Shown here one piece after another: positions 17,998 to 26,643 of a DNA stretch of 64,000 nucleotides. Each line of letters begins with the position of its first letter. Position 1 is the first letter of the stretch. The notes beneath the pieces are model-generated. The model had not been told where the DNA came from, did not search any database, and saw only the letters and a list, made by a program, of their open reading frames with translations. The position numbers were made by a program, and so were the translations under genes. Source of the DNA: Prochlorococcus marinus str. MIT 9302 (lineage in GTDB: Bacteria > Cyanobacteriota > Cyanobacteriia > PCC-6307 > Cyanobiaceae); NCBI RefSeq assembly GCF_000759975.1, contig NZ_JNAM01000005.1:124001-188000 (forward strand). The letters are read 5' to 3'.

Positions 17998-19758
17998 GTG
18001 AAGCAAATTGAATCAGAGAAAAAATTAGATAGATTAAAAATTTATAAATTGTTGGAAACAATTTATTCAGATAATACTACAGAAGAAATTAATTGTATTT
18101 CAAATCAATTATTACAGATTTTAGATGATTTCTCAGAGAAATCTGCTTATGAAGAAATAAGTAATAAAAAAATATGGGATGAATCTCATTCAGTTTTAAT
18201 AACTTATGCAGATAGCATTTATAAAAATGGTGAGGCAACATTAATTACTCTTCGAAACTTATTGAGCAATTACTTCGGGAGCCTTTCTAAGGTTGTACAT
18301 ATTCTTCCTTTTCTTAAATCTACAAGTGATGGAGGTTTTGCTGTTTCTAGTTATGAATCCCTAGAAGAAAAATTTGGTAGTTGGGATGATCTTAAAAGTA
18401 TTTCAAAAAATCATGATTTAATGGCTGATTTGGTACTTAACCATATTTCATCATCTCACCCATGGGTTCAACAATTTATTAAATCCCAAGAACCAGGCAT
18501 ATCAAATGTTTTTTCACCTCAGGCAAATCTTGACTGGTCAAATGTAGTTAGGCCAAGAAGTTCATCTTTGTTTAGTCAAATAAATACCGAAGATGGTCCT
18601 AAACAAGTTTGGACAACTTTTGGTCCAGATCAAATTGATTTGAATTGGCATAATCCCAAAATGACTATTGAGTTCTTAAATTTAATTATTACTTATTTAT
18701 CTAATGGAATTAAATGGTTCAGACTCGATGCTGTAGGTTTTATTTGGAAGGAATCAGGGACAACTTGTTTACATTTACCAAAAGCACATTCGATTGTGAA
18801 AATTTTAAGAGTTCTTTTAAATAATCTTTATGAAAATGGAGTTTTAATAACAGAAACCAATGTTCCACAAAAGGAAAATTTGTCTTATCTTATTCCAGAA
18901 GATGAAGCCCATATGGCATATAATTTCCCATTGCCTCCTCTTCTCCTTGAGGCAATTATCACTTCAAGAGCTGATATCCTAAACTCATGGATTTTTAATT
19001 GGCCAGAATTACCGAATAATACTACTCTTTTTAATTTCACTGCATCTCATGATGGTGTTGGGTTAAGAGCTCTTGAGGGTTTAATGAATGAGAAGAGAAT
19101 TAAAGACTTACTGATTAATTGTGAAAAAAGAGGAGGACTAGTAAGTCATAGACGTTTATCTAATGGGGATGATAAACCATATGAATTGAATATTAGTTGG
19201 TGGAGTGCAATGGAAGACTCGAGTAGAGATTCTAATCGATACCAATTTGAGAGATTTATCTTAACTCAATTATTAGTTATGGCTCTAAAGGGTGTTCCTG
19301 CTTTTTATTTGCCAGCATTACTTGCTTCCGAGAATGATATCAAAAATTTCTCTATGACAGGTCAAAGAAGAGACCTAAATAGAGAAAAGTTTAAATCAGA
19401 TAATCTTTTATCTGTTTTAAATAATCCTGAATCAAATGCTAATAAAAACTTAAAATATCTTCGTAATGCTATGGATGTAAGATCAGAATTAAAGCAATTT
19501 AACCCTTGTTCAGAAATGAAATGTTTGTCTAAGGATAGAAGCGATATTGTAGTAATAAAAAGAGGTAAAGGCCGAAAATCTATTTTTGCTATTCACAATA
19601 TGACAGAAAATAAGATTAACTATCAATTGAATGATAATGATCTTCCACAAATATTAGATAATGTATCTAATATGCAAGACTACTTAGAATCTACTAAATA
19701 CAATTGGAAAAATATTAGTCTTGAACCTTTTCAAGTTATTTGGCTTGGTTCTTTATAA
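17998..19758 (+). CDS. GH13 sugar phosphorylase, probably glucosylglycerate phosphorylase
   Basis: A 586-aa alpha-amylase-fold enzyme resembling sucrose phosphorylase (GH13_18). The nucleophile is Asp244 in WFRLDAVGF, the acid/base is Glu286 in LITETN, and the third carboxylate is Asp352 in ASHDG. Sucrose phosphorylase and glucosylglycerate phosphorylase share this fold. Because the gene is adjacent to gpgS, gpgP and a glycerate kinase, I favour phosphorolysis of glucosylglycerate to glucose-1-phosphate and glycerate. The start is GTG at 17998. Substrate cannot be proven from sequence alone; sucrose remains possible. Confidence 0.75.
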   Translation: MKQIESEKKLDRLKIYKLLETIYSDNTTEEINCISNQLLQILDDFSEKSAYEEISNKKIWDESHSVLITYADSIYKNGEATLITLRNLLSNYFGSLSKVVHILPFLKSTSDGGFAVSSYESLEEKFGSWDDLKSISKNHDLMADLVLNHISSSHPWVQQFIKSQEPGISNVFSPQANLDWSNVVRPRSSSLFSQINTEDGPKQVWTTFGPDQIDLNWHNPKMTIEFLNLIITYLSNGIKWFRLDAVGFIWKESGTTCLHLPKAHSIVKILRVLLNNLYENGVLITETNVPQKENLSYLIPEDEAHMAYNFPLPPLLLEAIITSRADILNSWIFNWPELPNNTTLFNFTASHDGVGLRALEGLMNEKRIKDLLINCEKRGGLVSHRRLSNGDDKPYELNISWWSAMEDSSRDSNRYQFERFILTQLLVMALKGVPAFYLPALLASENDIKNFSMTGQRRDLNREKFKSDNLLSVLNNPESNANKNLKYLRNAMDVRSELKQFNPCSEMKCLSKDRSDIVVIKRGKGRKSIFAIHNMTENKINYQLNDNDLPQILDNVSNMQDYLESTKYNWKNISLEPFQVIWLGSL

Positions 19759-19759
19759 A

Positions 19760-20557
19760 ATGATTGAAAATTCTTCTATATGGGTTGTTAGTGATGTAGA
19801 TGGTACTTTAATGGATCACTCATATGATTTAACTCCTGCTAAGGAAACAATAAAAATACTACAAAAAATATCCATACCTGTAATTCTTTGTACAAGCAAA
19901 ACAGCCTCTGAAGTAAAAGTTATTAGAAAGGAACTAAACTTAACGGATCCTTACATTGTTGAGAATGGTGCAGCAATTTATGGTGAATCTCTCAAGAAGG
20001 TTAATGGAAAAATTATTCTTGGAAAAAAGTACGAGACTCTTGAAGAAATCTTAAATGCAATTTCTAAAGAAATTGATTATAAATTAATTCCTCTTAATAA
20101 TCTTACTGATCAAGAAGCTACTGACTTAACTGGATTAAAAGGAAATTCATTAACTTTAATGAGAGATAGACATTGGAGTATGCCTTTCTTAAATCCGCCT
20201 AGTTTTTTAGAAGAGAGAATTAAAATCTGTTGTAAAAAGTTCAAAGTAGATATTTTTAAAGGAAATAGAATGAGTCACTTATTATCCATAAATTCCAATA
20301 AAGGAAAAGCAATAAATGCTCTTAAAAAATATTCAAATATCCAAAATATTCAAATTATAGGTTTGGGTGATTCTCCCAATGATTTGCCTTTACTTCTAAA
20401 TTCAGACATTAGAATTGTTATACCAGGAATAAATGGACCTAACTTAAATTTACTTGATCAATTAAAAGAATTGGAATTCACTTTGGCTTCTGAACCAAAT
20501 GGATATGGTTGGAAAAATGAAATCAATAAATTAATAAATAAGCTAGAACTAATTTAG
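19760..20557 (+). CDS. gpgP: HAD phosphatase, glucosyl-3-phosphoglycerate phosphatase type
   Basis: A HAD-superfamily enzyme of the mannosyl-3-phosphoglycerate phosphatase (MpgP) family, expected to remove the phosphate from the GpgS product. Motif I is VSDVDGTLMD (Asp12, Asp14) and the C-terminal Mg site is GLGDSPNDLPLL; a cap domain lies between them. I place the start at ATG 19760, directly after the GH13 stop. A longer frame from 19721 would overlap the GH13 gene and add a non-homologous N-terminus. The family also contains mannosyl-specific enzymes. Confidence 0.8.
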   Translation: MIENSSIWVVSDVDGTLMDHSYDLTPAKETIKILQKISIPVILCTSKTASEVKVIRKELNLTDPYIVENGAAIYGESLKKVNGKIILGKKYETLEEILNAISKEIDYKLIPLNNLTDQEATDLTGLKGNSLTLMRDRHWSMPFLNPPSFLEERIKICCKKFKVDIFKGNRMSHLLSINSNKGKAINALKKYSNIQNIQIIGLGDSPNDLPLLLNSDIRIVIPGINGPNLNLLDQLKELEFTLASEPNGYGWKNEINKLINKLELI

Positions 20558-20561
20558 ATAC

Positions 20562-21506
20562 GTGAAAGATTTAGATATTAAATTTCCACTTGATAAATTT
20601 GAAAAATTAATTATTGATATTGGTTGGGAATCCTTGGATGATTGGTTCAATTTTTGGAATAATCAAAAAAAAATCCTTTCAATTGATCAATTTTGGAATA
20701 ATAAAGTTAACGATGATTGGATTTGGGGTTTAGCTTTACCTCTTTTATCTCATGCCTATAAATTACATAATAATTTATCTGATCGAAAAATAATTGGGAT
20801 CTCTGCTCTCCCTGGAACAGGCAAAACAACTTTAGGTAAATGGCTTGAAGCAATTTCGTTAAATTTAAATTTCAAAATTGCTGTAATTTCAATTGACGAT
20901 TTTTATCTTCCATCTGATGAAATGAAATTAGCAATTAAGAACAACCCTTGGAAAGTCTCAAGAGGTTTTCCTGGAAGTCATTCAGTAAAATTAATGCATG
21001 AAAAATTATTAAATTGGAAAATAAATGGTAAGTTAGAAGCCCCAGTTTACGATAAATCATTAAGGAATGGCTTAGGAGATAGATCTCATTGGAGATTCGA
21101 TAATCCTGATTTATTAATTCTTGAGGGATGGTTTTTGGGAATAGAACCTTCCTCTATTGAGGTTATGGATCAATCCATAAATTCAGCAGAGTTGAGTCCA
21201 AATGAATCTTCTTATAGATTAAAGATTCAAAATAACCTAAATGAATATTTAGATGTTTGGAGTTTAATAGACAATATTTGGCATTTAAAGCCCTTGAGCT
21301 TTGAATATATGAATAAGTGGAAGACATATCAAGAGAAAGAAATGTTTTTAAAGAAAGGAAATGCCCTTCAAGAGGAAAAATTATCTAATTTCTTGAGGAT
21401 GCTTAGTGTTTCTATTCCTCGTAAAAGCTTTGACTTCATAAATTCTTATGCGTTGTTATTAATTGATCAAGAAAGAAATTTAGTTGAGGCTGGATTAAAT
21501 ATTTAA
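20562..21506 (+). CDS. Glycerate kinase-like P-loop kinase
   Basis: A 314-aa P-loop kinase with Walker A SALPGTGKTTLG (about residues 81-92), then SIDDFYLP and a later LILEGWFLG motif. This matches plant/cyanobacterial D-glycerate 3-kinases, related to uridine kinases. It would turn glycerate into 3-phosphoglycerate, serving photorespiration and, here, recycling of glycerate released from glucosylglycerate. It starts at GTG 4 nt after gpgP, so it is in the same operon. Confidence 0.8.
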   Translation: MKDLDIKFPLDKFEKLIIDIGWESLDDWFNFWNNQKKILSIDQFWNNKVNDDWIWGLALPLLSHAYKLHNNLSDRKIIGISALPGTGKTTLGKWLEAISLNLNFKIAVISIDDFYLPSDEMKLAIKNNPWKVSRGFPGSHSVKLMHEKLLNWKINGKLEAPVYDKSLRNGLGDRSHWRFDNPDLLILEGWFLGIEPSSIEVMDQSINSAELSPNESSYRLKIQNNLNEYLDVWSLIDNIWHLKPLSFEYMNKWKTYQEKEMFLKKGNALQEEKLSNFLRMLSVSIPRKSFDFINSYALLLIDQERNLVEAGLNI

Positions 21507-21584
21507 TTTTTTCTAAATTACTTTTTTTTCAGTAATTTTTTATACATTTTTTTTAGATCTATATGGTGTTTAATAAATAACTTA

Positions 21585-21827
21585 TTGTCCACTTTAGAGA
21601 TGGTTGAGTTTTCTTACAAAAATGAAGGTTGTAGAATGGTTGTTTTGAGATGTATTGGTCCATCAAATTTTTTTTTAGAGAGAGTTTTATTCCCAACTGA
21701 CATTCTTACTTTTATGGCACCAAATGATTCAAGAGTAGAAATCTGGGGGAATGAATTATATGGTCCCAAACTAGAAGAGAGAATAAGAGTTTCATCCGAT
21801 AATGAAGATTCGACTTTAGTTGCTTAA
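21585..21827 (+). CDS. DUF1830 family protein
   Basis: An 80-aa cyanobacterial conserved protein. The core VVLRCIGPSNFFLERVLFPTDILTFMAP...VEIW is typical of DUF1830, a small beta-rich domain of unknown function. The start is either TTG at 21585 or ATG at 21600; the conserved domain begins later, so both are compatible. It is 78 nt after the glycerate kinase gene, probably a separate transcript. Confidence 0.75.
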   Translation: MSTLEMVEFSYKNEGCRMVVLRCIGPSNFFLERVLFPTDILTFMAPNDSRVEIWGNELYGPKLEERIRVSSDNEDSTLVA

Positions 21828-21916
21828 AATAAATCACCTCTAATTGTCTTCGAGTCATAATTTATTACAAATACCTATTTTTTATTGATATTATCTAACT
21901 AGTTTTGTAAATAGTG

Positions 21917-22041
21917 ATGTATTATTTATCTTCTTTTTCGATTGGAGGATTTGTTCCTTCTGCAGCTATTGCAGGAGTTTTGATTTTAGTGGTTTAGGAG
22001 CATTCTTTTATCTTGGTATCAAAGGACCTAAAGATTACTAA
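21917..22041 (+). pseudogene. Small membrane protein gene with apparent frameshift
   Basis: From ATG 21917 the frame encodes MYYLSSFSIGG...AIAGVLILVV and meets TAG at 21995. If one base is re-read at the GTT-TAG junction (-1 shift), it continues coherently through LGAFFYLGIKGPKDY to a stop at 22041. The joined 41-aa product would be a small single-pass membrane protein of the photosystem/cytochrome-complex type. The break could be a lost T, a sequencing error, or recoding. I cannot name the family. Confidence 0.45.
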
Positions 22042-22108
22042 TCCTGAGATTAATTTACACATTGTATTTCTTGATTATTTTATAACTTATTAATTCAATT
22101 ATTTTATT

Positions 22109-22243
22109 ATGGATTTAACAACTATTTTATTTATATTAAGCTTACCATTCGTTTTATTGACCGTTTATTTTGGTACAAAAAATGATTTTTACGAAAGTGA
22201 GAATTATAAAGGTGATGGCTGTGCTCACGATGTTAAAAGATAA
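22109..22243 (+). CDS. Small membrane protein, 44 aa
   Basis: ATG at 22109 opens a 44-codon frame. It has an N-terminal helix (TILFILSLPFVLLTVYFG) and a charged tail (KNDFYESENYKGDGCAHDVKR) with one Cys and one His. The size and layout resemble accessory subunits of photosynthetic membrane complexes, but I recognise no specific subunit. Its stop lies 2 nt before the convergent gene at 22246. Confidence 0.55.
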   Translation: MDLTTILFILSLPFVLLTVYFGTKNDFYESENYKGDGCAHDVKR

Positions 22244-22245
22244 CT

Positions 22246-22524
22246 TTATTTTTTATCACCGCTAAATACACAAGTCCATTTACTATCAAATTGCCAAACA
22301 GGTGTAAATATTTCATTTGTAATTTTCTCGCCTGCATTATTACATGTATCTAAGTCTTTCATAGGAATAGAGTGTAACGAGGGACTTGTTATTCCACTTA
22401 CTTCTGGCCTACTACCAGGTCCTTGTCTATAAGTTCCAATTATTAACCAATAATTAGCCCTAATAGAATCAGAAAAAAAGAATTGAGAAAAAATAATAAA
22501 TAGCACTAAAAAAGATTTTTTCAT
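22246..22524 (-). CDS. Secreted hypothetical protein, 92 aa
   Basis: A 92-aa protein with a Sec signal peptide (MKKSFLVLFIIFSQFFFSDS, cleavage probably after SIRA) and a mature part of about 70 residues starting NYWLIIGTYRQGPG. Two Cys (DTCNNAG and WTCVF) could form a disulphide in the periplasm. No known domain is recognised. Confidence 0.65.
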   Translation of the reverse strand: MKKSFLVLFIIFSQFFFSDSIRANYWLIIGTYRQGPGSRPEVSGITSPSLHSIPMKDLDTCNNAGEKITNEIFTPVWQFDSKWTCVFSGDKK

Positions 22525-22613
22525 CGATTTATATTACTTTTATTTATTATATTTACTAAATGTATATTGTTTTTTTAAAATTGCTATCAATTAGTCAGGA
22601 AATTATATAAATT

Positions 22614-23414
22614 TTGGAATATTTTAAATTTATCGTATACGGCTTGATTCAAGGTTTAACAGAATTTATACCTGTAAGTAGTACTGCTCATTTAAAAGTT
22701 TTATCTCTTTTTTTTGAAATTGATGATCCAGGTGCCTCATTGTCTGCAATTATTCAACTTGGAAGTGTTTTTGCTCTAGCTTGGTATTTTAAGAATGATA
22801 TTTTTAAATTAAGCACTCAACTTTCAAAAAAAAAATTATATTATCTAAAAGATCAAAAGTTATTGTTGTCAATTTTTATTGGCACCATCCCAATTATCTT
22901 ATTTGGTGGGACCATTAAATTATTTTTCACTTATTTTTTTGATAAGTTTCTTCGTTCTAATTTGTCTATAGCATTAGTCTCATTCCTTATGGCTTTCTTG
23001 ATGTACATTGCTGATAGATCGAAAAAAGGTTCTATAAATTTAAGAAATCATAACTATTCAGATAGTCTCTTGATAGGTCTTTCTCAAGCAATTGCTATTT
23101 TCCCGGGAGTATCAAGATCTGGTGTTACTATTTCGACTGCTTTATTATCAGGTTGGGAAAGAGGAGATGCTTTAAAATTCTCCTTTCTTTTAGGCATGCC
23201 GGCTATTTTTTTTGCTGGTATTGTTGAGTTAATTTCTTCTTTTAATGAATTTTCTCAATTTAGCTTTTTACCTCTAATTGTTGGTCTAATTACAACCTTT
23301 TTATCTTCATTATTTGCTATTGATATCTTAGTAAATTATTTTTATTCAAATGGTTTAAAATTATTTATTATATATCGTGTTGTATTTGGTGTTGTAATTC
23401 TTCTGAATTTATAA
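22614..23414 (+). CDS. uppP: Undecaprenyl-diphosphate phosphatase UppP (BacA)
   Basis: A 266-aa integral membrane phosphatase that recycles the lipid carrier for peptidoglycan synthesis. Both conserved catalytic motifs are present: GLIQGLTEFIPVSSTAHL near the N-terminus and FPGVSRSGVTIS around residue 165. About eight transmembrane helices are predicted. The start is TTG at 22614, the first possible codon before the conserved EYFKFIVYGLIQG. Confidence 0.95.
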   Translation: MEYFKFIVYGLIQGLTEFIPVSSTAHLKVLSLFFEIDDPGASLSAIIQLGSVFALAWYFKNDIFKLSTQLSKKKLYYLKDQKLLLSIFIGTIPIILFGGTIKLFFTYFFDKFLRSNLSIALVSFLMAFLMYIADRSKKGSINLRNHNYSDSLLIGLSQAIAIFPGVSRSGVTISTALLSGWERGDALKFSFLLGMPAIFFAGIVELISSFNEFSQFSFLPLIVGLITTFLSSLFAIDILVNYFYSNGLKLFIIYRVVFGVVILLNL

Positions 23415-23468
23415 TTTCTTGCGACTAAAATTTTCAATTGTGTTAAGGTTTAAAAAAAATAGTGTCTA

Positions 23469-23621
23469 ATGAATGTTTTTATATCTTACCAGCTTGGTGA
23501 AGTTGAGGTTTCAAATCTTACTATATTAGTTTTAGCTTTTTTTTCTTCTTTTACATTCATAGCAGTAGGCATAAGTTCATATAAACTATACAAATCGCTT
23601 ATAAATGAAGACGATAAGTAA
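23469..23621 (+). CDS. Small membrane protein, 50 aa
   Basis: ATG at 23469 opens a 50-codon frame with one transmembrane helix (NLTILVLAFFSSFTFIAVGI) flanked by MNVFISYQLGEVEVS and a charged tail (YKLYKSLINEDDK). It has the protein-like make-up of a small thylakoid or plasma-membrane protein. It ends one base before the convergent tRNA-Pro gene. No subunit name can be given. Confidence 0.55.
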   Translation: MNVFISYQLGEVEVSNLTILVLAFFSSFTFIAVGISSYKLYKSLINEDDK

Positions 23622-23695
23622 TCGGAACGGCGGGATTTGAACCCACGACCCCCACTACCCCAAAGTGGTGCGCTACCAAACTGCGCTACGCCCCG
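23622..23695 (-). tRNA. tRNA-Pro (GGG)
   Basis: A full cloverleaf reads on the minus strand: acceptor CGGGGCG pairs with CGTTCCG (two G-U pairs), the anticodon stem CCACT pairs with AGTGG around the loop TTGGGGT (anticodon GGG at positions 34-36), and the T-arm carries GGTTCAAATCC. Discriminator A; the CCA end is not encoded. It reads CCC and CCU proline codons. Confidence 0.93.
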
Positions 23696-23722
23696 TGTCT
23701 TTACTATAAAGATTAGATTGAT

Positions 23723-24451
23723 TTAAATGTTATTCTTTATAGGATTGTTATCAGATCTCAATACACACTTATCAATTTTCCAATTAAAGTTTTCCCATAT
23801 ATGGTCTTCTAATTTGTAGTTGCTTCCAGTAAAATTTCCCAACTTTACTTTTGTAGGTGAAGCGGAACAATACTGCCTGCTTCCAGCTGATGCAAGATAT
23901 TGTTGATGGTATTGTTCTGCATAAAAATATGAATCAATCATTTTTATTTCCGTTTCAATTAAACCAAGATTTTTTTTGCTTAATTCCGTTTGATATTGTT
24001 CCTTACTGGCTAATATGGTTTTAATATTATTTTCATTCTTGTAATATATTGCTGATCTATATTGTGTTCCAATATCATTACCTTGCCTGTTTTTTTTAGT
24101 AGGGTCATGACATTCCCAAAACATTTTTAATAAATCACTTACATCTATTTCCCTTTTATCCCATATAACTCTTACAACTTCTGAATGGCCAGTTAAGCCG
24201 GAACACACTTCATAATAAGTTGGATTGTTTTTTTTACCTCCAGCATAACCTACAGAAGTTGTGACAACTCCAGGAAGTTTCCAAAAACATTTTTCAGCTC
24301 CCCAGAAACAACCACATCCAAAAATTATTTCATCTTCTTCTACATTAGGATCTTTTTTGATATCTGTTTTTAATATTCTATGTAATGAATAAGCATCATT
24401 AGTTAAATTTACCTCCTCATTATTCATAATGTTTTTCAGGAATTTAAACAT
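23723..24451 (-). CDS. msrA: Peptide methionine sulfoxide reductase MsrA
   Basis: A 242-aa repair enzyme that reduces methionine-S-sulfoxide. The catalytic GCFW motif is at Cys48 (IIFGCGCFWGAE), followed by GYAGG and the conserved HSEVVRV and GTQYRS segments. The N-terminal 40 residues are an extra extension; a later Met (MNNEEVN) could be the true start. A C-terminal YCSASPTKVK region may carry the recycling Cys, and another Cys is in CVLRSDNN. Confidence 0.93.
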   Translation of the reverse strand: MFKFLKNIMNNEEVNLTNDAYSLHRILKTDIKKDPNVEEDEIIFGCGCFWGAEKCFWKLPGVVTTSVGYAGGKKNNPTYYEVCSGLTGHSEVVRVIWDKREIDVSDLLKMFWECHDPTKKNRQGNDIGTQYRSAIYYKNENNIKTILASKEQYQTELSKKNLGLIETEIKMIDSYFYAEQYHQQYLASAGSRQYCSASPTKVKLGNFTGSNYKLEDHIWENFNWKIDKCVLRSDNNPIKNNI

Positions 24452-24488
24452 AATTTAAATCAATTTATTATAAGTAAAAAAATTACTT

Positions 24489-26234
24489 TTAGCTCTTAAC
24501 AATTCTGGTAGCTATTTCTCTCTCCCAAAGTTGTTTATATAGCCCATTCACTTTTACTAAATCTTTATGAGCCCCTTCTTGTACTATTTCTCCTTTATCC
24601 ATTACTAAAACCCTATCACAGGTAGCTGCAACAGAAAGTTGGTGACTAATCATTATGATTGTTTTATTACTTCTATCACTCATTTCATCTATTATCCTTG
24701 CGGCTGTTTTATTATCTACGCTTGCTAAAGCATCATCAAGAACAACAATAGGAGAATTAACAAGTAGTGCTCTTCCTAGTGCAGTTCTTTGCCTTTGTCC
24801 ACCACTTAATGTAATACCTCTTTCGCCAACAATAGTTTTAAACCTTTGTGGAAAACTATTGATATCATCAATTAATCCAGCTTTTATAGCGCTTTCTTTA
24901 ACTAAATATTTAGAAGCTTTGGGTTCTCCAAAACTTAGGTTTTCTGAGATTGTAGAAGTAAATAAGAATGCTTCTTGAGGAACGATTGAAATATTTTTTC
25001 TAAGATCACTTAATTTTAAAGTTTTTACATCAATTTCATCTAAAAATAATTGATTATCTGGAATTTCAATTGTTCTTCCAAGTGATTTTGCTAGCGTTGT
25101 CTTGCCACAACCTACTGGGCCAACTATTGCAATAAGTTCTCCAGGATAAATTTTAAAATTAAGACTATTTAATGAATTGAATTTTGATCCTGGATACTTT
25201 ATTGTTAAATTTTTTGCTTCTAAGAATCCTTTAACCTTTCTTTTTAAAAATTTAATTTCTGCTCTATCTACAATCTTTGGGTTGTTCTGAAAGATTTCTT
25301 CCACACGATCTAAACTTACTTGACCAAGTTGAAAAGTATTTAAGGTAAAACCTAATAGAGCGGTTGGAAAGACAAGTCTTTCTACGTAAAGAATTAACGC
25401 TACTAAACCACCTATCGAAATAAAACCACTCTCTAATTGAAAAGTTCCTAATGATAATAAAATCAATAATGAAATTGAGGAAATCCCTTGTAACAAAGGG
25501 AATAGGGTACTCGCTGTTCTTGCAAGTTTTATCGCTGAATTTCGATAGTCATTATTGTATATGTTAAATTCTTTTTTCTCAGCATTCTCTTGGGCATAAA
25601 TTTTAATGGCGCTTATACCAGAAAGATCTTCTTGTATTAGTTCACTAAGTTTTGATAATGATTCTTGTTGAGCTTTTCTTTGTTTAACCATTCTGCCGCC
25701 AAATAGACTTACAATTCCAAGGATTAATGGAAATATCATTAAAGCTGATATTGTTAATGTTTTATTAATCGAAAACATTGAAGGAATAGTGAATGAATAA
25801 GCTAAGACAATGTTGCACAAGCTTAAAACTGTAAAACCTAAAAGTCTTCTTATGTTTTCAACATCGCTTGTAGCTCTACTAATAATGTCTCCACTACCTT
25901 TTTTTTGAATCCATTCTGGATCTTGAATAAGTAAATGGTCAAAAAGTTTTTGACGAAGATTTACTTCTACTTTTCTACCTATGCCGAAGACAATCTGTCT
26001 TGAAAATAATCTTATTAAACCCATACAAGTTGCTAAAAATATTAACCATAAAGATTTAGAAATAACAAAATTCGAAGAAAACCCATTTTGTAATTGGTCA
26101 ATTATATCTTTTACTTCTAAGGGTATTACAACACTTAGTATATTTACTAATAAGAGAGCTATAGCTCCATATAAGAATTCTTTCTTGTATGGTCTTAGGT
26201 ATTTAGATATAACTTTTATCTTTAAATTTTTCAT
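24489..26234 (-). CDS. ABC-type exporter, MsbA/multidrug family
   Basis: A 581-aa half-transporter with a fused membrane domain (about residues 1-310, six helices) and ATPase domain (about 335-581). Walker A is GPVGCGKTT, the signature LSGGQRQRTALGRAL, Walker B VVLDDALASVD, and the switch His is in MISHQLSV. It acts as a homodimer or with another half-transporter. The substrate (lipid, drug or peptide) cannot be told from sequence. It is downstream of no related gene and stands as a single unit 36 nt from msrA. Confidence 0.85.
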   Translation of the reverse strand: MKNLKIKVISKYLRPYKKEFLYGAIALLLVNILSVVIPLEVKDIIDQLQNGFSSNFVISKSLWLIFLATCMGLIRLFSRQIVFGIGRKVEVNLRQKLFDHLLIQDPEWIQKKGSGDIISRATSDVENIRRLLGFTVLSLCNIVLAYSFTIPSMFSINKTLTISALMIFPLILGIVSLFGGRMVKQRKAQQESLSKLSELIQEDLSGISAIKIYAQENAEKKEFNIYNNDYRNSAIKLARTASTLFPLLQGISSISLLILLSLGTFQLESGFISIGGLVALILYVERLVFPTALLGFTLNTFQLGQVSLDRVEEIFQNNPKIVDRAEIKFLKRKVKGFLEAKNLTIKYPGSKFNSLNSLNFKIYPGELIAIVGPVGCGKTTLAKSLGRTIEIPDNQLFLDEIDVKTLKLSDLRKNISIVPQEAFLFTSTISENLSFGEPKASKYLVKESAIKAGLIDDINSFPQRFKTIVGERGITLSGGQRQRTALGRALLVNSPIVVLDDALASVDNKTAARIIDEMSDRSNKTIIMISHQLSVAATCDRVLVMDKGEIVQEGAHKDLVKVNGLYKQLWEREIATRIVKS

Positions 26235-26314
26235 TTTATTTTGCCCATATGATTAAGATAATGTTTCATTTTTGAATATGTGAGCTAATTTTATAAATGA
26301 TTCAGTATTTATTT

Positions 26315-26611
26315 ATGGGTAACGATCAAACTCATCCATTACATGAAACAGACAAGAAGATTATAGATTCCCTTATTGCTAAAAAAATACCAGAAGATCT
26401 TGACTATATAAATTTAGCTAGATTAATAAATCGTTATACCAATTTCCCAGGAGAAATTGAAATTAAAAACGATATTGAAAAAATTTTAAATTTTTGGAAG
26501 ATCACTAAAAATGAACTTTTTTCAAAAACAAAAAACATTTGGTCAAAAAGCTTCAGGCCTTCTAATACAAATAAAGATTTAGTTGGCTCAGGCTTTGATA
26601 CCTCAAATTGA
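26315..26611 (+). CDS. DUF3288 family protein
   Basis: A 98-aa cyanobacterial conserved protein of unknown function. The DQTHPLHETDKKIIDSL start, RLINRYTNFPGEIEI centre and WKITKNELFSKTKNIW segment match the DUF3288 pattern. I use ATG 26315 (MGNDQTHPL); an in-frame ATG at 26297 would add MIQYLF, which is unlike the family. The C-terminal FRPSNTNKDLVGSGFDTSN is a lineage-specific tail. Confidence 0.8.
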   Translation: MGNDQTHPLHETDKKIIDSLIAKKIPEDLDYINLARLINRYTNFPGEIEIKNDIEKILNFWKITKNELFSKTKNIWSKSFRPSNTNKDLVGSGFDTSN

Positions 26612-26643
26612 ATTTTTCTGCATAATTTTTCTTTTATAAATAA

